From positions 1,605 to 22,921 of the forward strand of contig DHOI01000123.1 of the NCBI GenBank assembly GCA_002409725.1: DNA of 21,317 nt, given 5' to 3'. The notes beneath the pieces are model-generated. The model was not told the origin of the DNA, ran no database searches, and was given only the letters and a program-made list of their open reading frames with translations. This document shows positions 13,573 to 21,317 of the stretch, one piece after another (position 1 is the stretch's first letter; each line of letters opens with the position of its first letter). Origin of the DNA: Christensenella sp. UBA5394 (GTDB taxonomy: Bacteria > Bacillota > Clostridia > Christensenellales > CAG-138). The position numbers and the translations under genes are program-made.

Positions 13573-15025
13573 GCTTTTCGGCTCCATCCGCGCGCAAATG
13601 TCCGCCATCTATCTGCTCATCACGGTATGCGCGCTCTTTTTCATCGGCAAGATGGTATCCGATCTGATGGAGGATTTCCTCGTTTCCCAGCGCACGCAGA
13701 CCCAGCGCCAGGAGACCACGCGCCTTGCTTTGGAGTTGGGCTCGGCCCTGGAGGATCAGGATTCACAGGGGCTTTATGCCTATGTGCAGGAACGGGCCTA
13801 TTCCATGGGCGGCCGGGTGCTGGTGCTGGATACGGACGCTGTGGTGCAGGTGGATTCCGCCTCGCAACACAACGGCTTCCGCCTGCCTTATCGCGAGGTG
13901 CGCGATGTTTTGCTGGGCGGGCTGGAAAGCTCCTTTGGCTTTCACCACGTGCAGCGCGACGCGGAAAAGACCGGCCTGCTTCCCCTGAACGAAGAATCCG
14001 TTTGGACGGTTTATTATACCGCGCCCATTACCCGCGACGGTAGTTACGTGGGGGCGGTGCTTTATTGCGCCTCCATTCAGGATGTGGTAGACAGCATCAA
14101 CGACGTGACACGCCAAATCGCCATGATCTTTGTGATCATGATGGTGACCATCGTCATCCTGGTGTTCCTGCTCTCTGGCTGGCTGACCAAGCCCATCGAG
14201 GATCTCACGGTCGCCATACGCCGCATGGGCACGCGGGGCTACGGCGTGCGGGTCAAGGTTTCCGGCACGGATGAGATGACGGAGCTGGGCAACGCCTTTA
14301 ACCGCATGAGCGAGCGCATTGAGGATCATAACCGCGTGCGGGATGAATTTATCGCGAATGCTTCCCACGAGCTGAAAACGCCCCTTTCCACCATGAAGCT
14401 TTTGAGCGAGACTATCCTCTACCAGGATAACCCCGACCCGGCCATGATGAAGGAATTCTTCGGCGATGTGAACCACGAGGTGGACAGGCTCTCCCGTATC
14501 GTAACCGAGCTTTTACGCCTGGTGCAGGAGGATGCGGGCACGCAGGAGCTGTTGCCCGAATGCATGCGGCTGGACGCATTGGCTGACCGGGTCTGCAAGC
14601 GGCTATCGCCCCTAGCGATGGATAAAGGTATCAAGCTAAAAACCGAGCTTTTGCCTGCCTGCGTACGCGCGGATGTGGCGCGCATGGAGCAGGTGGTCAT
14701 CAATTTGGTGGAGAACGCGATTAAATATACGGATGCGGGCAGTGTGCGCGTGCGGGTGTTTACGGAAGAAAATGAGGCCGTTTTCCAGGTATCGGATACT
14801 GGCATCGGCATCCCCGAGGAGGCCATGACGCATCTTTTCGAGCGCTTTTATAGGGTGGATAAGGCCCGCTCGCGCAGTACAGGCGGCACAGGCTTGGGCC
14901 TTTCCATAGCTGAAAAGATCGTGTCCCTGCACGGGGGCTATATTCAGGTCAGCAGCAAGATGGGCGAGGGCAGCACCTTTACCGTGCGCCTGCCCCTTTA
15001 TACGGAGGCGGCCAATGAGGAATAA
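13562..15025 (+). CDS. Membrane sensor histidine kinase
   Basis: A 487-residue partner of the preceding regulator. It has a membrane helix at about 13-31, an extracytoplasmic sensor of about 150 residues, a second helix at about 186-208 and a HAMP linker (about 209-260). The catalytic core has His269 in ASHELKTPLS, the N box NLVENAIKYTD with Asn385, DTGIGIP at 412-418, FERFYRVDKARS and GGTGLGL at 441-447. Unlike canonical WalK it has no PAS domain between HAMP and the H box. The start is uncertain: TTG 13562 gives the best spacing from GGGGGG (13544-13549) and overlaps the regulator by 11 nt; TTG 13550 sits directly on that motif, and ATG 13598 has none. The next lipoprotein gene overlaps its end by 11 nt. 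Confidence 0.94.
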   Translation: MRNKLFGSIRAQMSAIYLLITVCALFFIGKMVSDLMEDFLVSQRTQTQRQETTRLALELGSALEDQDSQGLYAYVQERAYSMGGRVLVLDTDAVVQVDSASQHNGFRLPYREVRDVLLGGLESSFGFHHVQRDAEKTGLLPLNEESVWTVYYTAPITRDGSYVGAVLYCASIQDVVDSINDVTRQIAMIFVIMMVTIVILVFLLSGWLTKPIEDLTVAIRRMGTRGYGVRVKVSGTDEMTELGNAFNRMSERIEDHNRVRDEFIANASHELKTPLSTMKLLSETILYQDNPDPAMMKEFFGDVNHEVDRLSRIVTELLRLVQEDAGTQELLPECMRLDALADRVCKRLSPLAMDKGIKLKTELLPACVRADVARMEQVVINLVENAIKYTDAGSVRVRVFTEENEAVFQVSDTGIGIPEEAMTHLFERFYRVDKARSRSTGGTGLGLSIAEKIVSLHGGYIQVSSKMGEGSTFTVRLPLYTEAANEE

Positions 15026-16033
15026 AAGATATATCCGAGCCCTGGCCTTAGCATTGGCCCTTTGCCTGTTGCTTTGCGGCTGCGGCGCCCGCGTGATCAC
15101 GGAGGATCGCGTGCAGGACGGCCTGCCCCTTTTGGACCCGGAGGACGGGGTGGACAAGGATATCAGCGTGGAGCTTTATTACAGGCTTACGGGCGAAGCA
15201 TATTTGGTTCCCATTACCCGCAACGTTTCCGTGCGGGCCAACGAGCGGGCTGAAACCGCCATCGTACGCACCCTGCTCGAGGGCGTGCCCCAGCAATCCC
15301 TCTCGGCAAACGTGAGCGCTGTCTTCCCGGCGGGGACGAATATCGTCGACGTGAGCCTGGATAGCGGCATTCTCTACGTAACTCTGTCTGCGGAATTTTT
15401 AGATGATTCCATCGTTGAATCCGCGCGGCAGGCCGGCAGCCTCTTCGGTTCCGCCGAAGTGGCGCTGCGGCGTGCGGAGGAGGAGATGTACCTGGCGCGG
15501 CGGCTGGGCGTTTATTCGCTGGTGAATACCCTAACGGGTTATGTGGATGGCAAGATGCGCGTACAGATTTTGGTCGATACCGAAGGTACGGGCAAGGGCA
15601 CCCGCCTAGCCGTTGGCACGCTGGGCCTGGAAAGCCCGGAGGGCGCGGCTAGTGAACTGATCGAGCCGCTCGATTTCGATCCCAACGTGGTGACCTCCCC
15701 GGCGCGTACCGTAGGCTGCATGCTTTCGCGCATGCAAAGCGGCGAATACGAAATGGCCTACGTGCTCTTTATGGAGGCGGCTGTGGATGGCGTGCAAAAG
15801 CCCACCTACGCTAATTTCGAAACGGAAATGCTGAGTCTGGGCAAGGTAACGGGCTACCAAATTACCGGCTGGACGGAAGACAACGATGGCACGGCTACCG
15901 TTACGGTGACGTTGGATTTCACGAGCGCTACAGGCAAGGCCGCGCATATCGAGAACGCGCAGATCTTCCTCAAACGGGAGGGTGACTTGCATAAGATCGG
16001 CTACGGCTCGTTCAAGAGCATTTTGGAGGCAGC

Positions 16034-16037
<4 letters not shown>
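15015..16037 (+). CDS. GerMN-domain lipoprotein 1
   Basis: A 340-residue lipoprotein. The signal peptide ends in LLLCGC, so Cys23 should be lipidated and hold the protein on the outer face of the membrane. Residues about 50-165 form a GerMN domain (ELYYRLTGEAYLVPITRNV start, a V-F-P-A-G middle and a SAEF-type strand), a fold known from the GerM sporulation/germination protein and from LpqB. The C-terminal region (about 225-340) looks like an NTF2-like or DUF4878-type domain, less certain. GGAGGC just before ATG 15015 supports the start, which lies inside the kinase gene. Its position after the kinase suggests a sensory or accessory role for that system, by analogy with lipoprotein partners such as LpqB with MtrAB; this is inference. 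Confidence 0.87.
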
Positions 16038-19608
<3,571 letters not shown>

Positions 19609-19612
<4 letters not shown>

Positions 19613-19636
19613 CATGCCGGTCGGGCATGTTATCAT
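19609..19636 (+). promoter_or_regulatory. Strong promoter with a dyad operator for the rubredoxin-flavoprotein gene
   Basis: A perfect TTGACA (19609-19614), a 16-bp spacer and TATCAT (19631-19636). A perfect 7-bp inverted repeat, ACATGCC (19612-19618) and GGCATGT (19624-19630), fills the spacer and touches both boxes. A protein bound there would block polymerase or retwist the spacer. As a terminator for the preceding gene it is unlikely, since the T-run is missing. Confidence 0.72.
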
Positions 19637-19672
19637 AAAAATGCAGGAAATTATTATCAATGGAGGTAAAAA

Positions 19673-20338
19673 ATGAACACAAAGGTATTTAGAGACATGT
19701 CTTATGGCGTATATGTGACTACCTCCATGGATGGCGAGAGGCCGGTTGGCTGCATCACCAACAGCATCATGCAGATTACCTCCCAGCCTGCCACCGTGGC
19801 CGTAAGCGTGAATCACGATAACTATACCAACGGCTGCATCGAGAAAAGCGGCAAGTTCGCCTTCTCCATTTTGGCGGAAGGCTCTGATCGCAGCCTCATT
19901 GGGCGCTTCGGCTTCCAATCCTGTCGGGATGTGGATAAATTCGATGGCCTATCTTACGAAATGGTCGAGGGCCTGCCCGTAATATTGGATGGCTGCGGCT
20001 ATGTGATCTGTAAGGTGATCGGTAAAATGGAGACCTCCACCCATACCGTGTTCCTGGGTGAGGTGGTCGAGGCGGAGGTTTCCGATAAAAAGCCGCCCAT
20101 GACCTACGCCTATTACCATTCGGTGATCCGCGGTAAGAGCCCCAAGAACGCGCCCACCTACATCCCTGAGGAGGATAAGGCCGCGCCTAAAGCAGAAAAA
20201 GAAGAAAAGGCTGCGCCCAAGGTTAAATACGTATGCAAGATCTGTGGCTACGTATACGAGGGCGATCCGCTGCCAGAGGATTTCATTTGCCCCATCTGCA
20301 AGCACCCCGCTTCGGATTTTGAACGGGTGGAAGCGTAA
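19673..20338 (+). CDS. hrb: High-molecular-weight rubredoxin (flavin reductase-rubredoxin fusion)
   Basis: A 221-residue electron carrier. Residues 1-160 form an FMN-binding flavin-reductase-like domain ([10 protein letters not shown]..., [21 protein letters not shown]). A Lys/Glu/Ala linker (about 165-184) leads to a short rubredoxin domain with CKIC at 188-191 and CPIC at 206-209, spaced as in the compact rubredoxins of rubrerythrins. In Moorella the same architecture (Hrb) passes electrons from NADH to the diiron flavoprotein FprA for nitric oxide or oxygen reduction. No fprA or rubrerythrin adjoins it here, so the partner must be elsewhere. GGAGG at 19662-19666 supports ATG 19673. It has its own regulated promoter and a terminator shared with murI. 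A role in oxidative or nitrosative defence is inferred. Confidence 0.92.
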   Translation: MNTKVFRDMSYGVYVTTSMDGERPVGCITNSIMQITSQPATVAVSVNHDNYTNGCIEKSGKFAFSILAEGSDRSLIGRFGFQSCRDVDKFDGLSYEMVEGLPVILDGCGYVICKVIGKMETSTHTVFLGEVVEAEVSDKKPPMTYAYYHSVIRGKSPKNAPTYIPEEDKAAPKAEKEEKAAPKVKYVCKICGYVYEGDPLPEDFICPICKHPASDFERVEA

Positions 20339-20366
20339 GCGCACAGGCGACCCAGCATTCATAAAA

Positions 20367-20403
20367 AACGGCCCGATCCATCATTCGTTTGGATCGGGCC
20401 GTT
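20367..20403. terminator. Bidirectional terminator between hrb and murI
   Basis: A perfect 14-bp stem (20367-20380 with 20390-20403) around a 9-nt loop. On the minus strand it is followed by TTTTTTAT, ideal for murI; on the plus strand the trailing TTCTTGTTT is a weaker U-rich tail for hrb. Confidence 0.9.
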
Positions 20404-20408
20404 CTTGT

Positions 20409-21191
20409 TTATGGGCGGGAGAGGAGATTTTCAAACAGAGGCCGGTAATGGGCCGGATCACCGCTGGTGTGAAATTCTACCGCTGCGCTGCCATGTGGAT
20501 TGCGCATGCCATGCTCCTCCAATACTCGGGCCAGCTGATGGATAGTTCCTTCGTTCCCATCAAATAATAGGCAAGGGCCGGTAAGATGGCGGGCAGCAGC
20601 CCGCTGGAAAGCGCCGGGGATAAATACATAATGCGTACAACCCAGCACGATGCCGTCTACCTCTAGGCCGTCATAAGGGGCGAGGAAAGCATCGAACAGA
20701 TCGTCAAAGTCCGCATCGCCCAAGCGCCCGGCCTCGATGCGTTCCACAATACCGGGGCAGGGGATGTTGACGACCCGATCCGGCTCGGGCATACGCTGTT
20801 GCAGGGCGAGGTAACGCTCCAGACGAGTGGTGGCCAGTGTGGCCATCATCAGCACCTTGCCTTTACCCGGCTGCTGGCATGCGGGGCGGATGGCGGGCTC
20901 CACGCTCACAACCGGCACGTTAAGATCCGTACGGATGATATCGATGCAGTTGGCTGTCGCCGTATTGCAGGCTACCAGGATGGCCTTGCAGCCCATCTCC
21001 AGCAATTCGTGCACACAATGCAGGGTCAACTCGGTGATCTCGTTTTCTGGCCTATCGCCATAGGGGGCGTTGGCGTTATCGCCATAATATATGTAGTTTT
21101 CATCAGGAAGCAGCCGCAGGGCCTCGCGCAGTACGCTGGCACCGCCCAAGCCGCTGTCGAATACGCCGATAGGCGCGGTGGGTTCATACAT
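20409..21191 (-). CDS. murI: Glutamate racemase
   Basis: A 260-residue enzyme that makes D-glutamate for peptidoglycan precursors. Signatures are intact: GVFDSGLGG with Asp12, YYGDNANAPYG, the first catalytic Cys75 in VACNTAT, and the second, Cys185, with His187 in LGCTHY. Length and C-terminus (SGDP...) are usual for the family. ATG 21191 is preceded by AAAGGAG about nine bases upstream. It stands alone, is convergent with hrb and has a good promoter. With the class A PBP and DacF it is the third peptidoglycan gene in the window, although they are not in one operon. Confidence 0.96.
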   Translation of the reverse strand: MYEPTAPIGVFDSGLGGASVLREALRLLPDENYIYYGDNANAPYGDRPENEITELTLHCVHELLEMGCKAILVACNTATANCIDIIRTDLNVPVVSVEPAIRPACQQPGKGKVLMMATLATTRLERYLALQQRMPEPDRVVNIPCPGIVERIEAGRLGDADFDDLFDAFLAPYDGLEVDGIVLGCTHYVFIPGAFQRAAARHLTGPCLLFDGNEGTIHQLARVLEEHGMRNPHGSAAVEFHTSGDPAHYRPLFENLLSRP

Positions 21192-21212
21192 GATAGAAAT
21201 CTCCTTTCCGTT

Positions 21213-21241
21213 ATTATAAGCCCGTGCCAGAAGGCTGTAAA
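21213..21241 (-). promoter_or_regulatory. Sigma-A-type promoter for murI
   Basis: On the minus strand TTTACA (21241 to 21236), a 17-bp spacer and a perfect TATAAT (21218 to 21213). Transcription should begin near 21207, which makes the leader very short and puts the ribosome site AAAGGAG almost at the 5' end. Confidence 0.75.
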
Positions 21242-21266
21242 TAGCAAAAAGCCCAGCAGCTCAGGC

Positions 21267-21290
21267 GCATTTTGGCGGACGACAAAATGC
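21267..21290. other. Small hairpin at the right edge
   Basis: GCATTTT (21267-21273) and AAAATGC (21284-21290) are perfect inverted repeats around ten bases, in an otherwise featureless AT-rich end region upstream of the murI promoter. It could be a weak terminator of a gene beyond the window or an operator; the sequence does not decide. Confidence 0.3.
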
Positions 21291-21317
21291 ATCAAAAAAC
21301 TTTAAAAAAGGGATTGA

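Noticed and set aside
13763..14476. His/Ala-rich open frame on the minus strand opposite the histidine kinase
   Set aside because: A GC-rich antisense shadow with compositional bias and no recognisable domain; the kinase motifs on the plus strand are complete.

Overview
The window is a chromosomal piece of a Gram-positive, probably endospore-forming member of the Bacillota, class Clostridia (GC-rich; perhaps near Christensenellales, but I cannot prove the order). This rests on the obgE-yhbY-nadD-yqeK-rsfS neighbourhood, the DacF-type carboxypeptidase, GerMN lipoproteins, a rubredoxin-tailed flavoprotein and a spore-coat cotJC fragment, together with strong AGGAGG-type ribosome binding sites. 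Genes are densely packed and no gene-free stretch exceeds about 300 bases.

Left end (1-2280): the end of a prophage. A secreted protein with a sortase-type C-terminus (cut by the window edge) overlaps an NlpC/P60 endolysin, followed by a small membrane/coiled-coil XhlA-like protein and a phi-LC3-type holin. About 30 bp after the holin, the sequence changes in mid-codon context into the 3' two thirds of cotJC (manganese-catalase-like spore coat protein), still in frame to its natural stop and terminator. The 5' part of cotJC is not in the window. The prophage therefore appears to be integrated inside cotJC, like the intervening elements of sigK (skin) and spsM (SPbeta). This is the most interesting feature of the window.

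2398-5570 (minus strand): an FCD-type GntR regulator and a class A penicillin-binding protein. 5680-7982 (plus): a clear promoter, then nth (endonuclease III), obgE and yhbY. 8003-8842 (minus): an unrecognised membrane protein that interrupts the conserved cluster. 8979-10494 (plus): a fused NadD-YqeK protein (NAD synthesis plus an HD phosphohydrolase) and rsfS. A perfect 44-bp palindrome ends this operon and the convergent dacF-cyclase pair (10664-12678, minus).

12793-19612 (plus): a tightly overlapping set made of an OmpR/WalR-like response regulator, its membrane histidine kinase, two GerMN lipoproteins, mnmA (tRNA 2-thiouridylase) and an EamA-type transporter. dacF lies divergently upstream, so the regulator/kinase/lipoprotein group is plausibly involved in sensing or controlling the cell envelope (inference).

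19609-21317: a strong promoter with a dyad operator drives a high-molecular-weight rubredoxin (flavin reductase-rubredoxin). It shares a bidirectional terminator with convergent murI (glutamate racemase), which has its own good promoter near the right edge. Cell-wall genes recur across the window (class A PBP, DacF, MurI). No tRNA, rRNA, CRISPR array or insertion sequence was seen.
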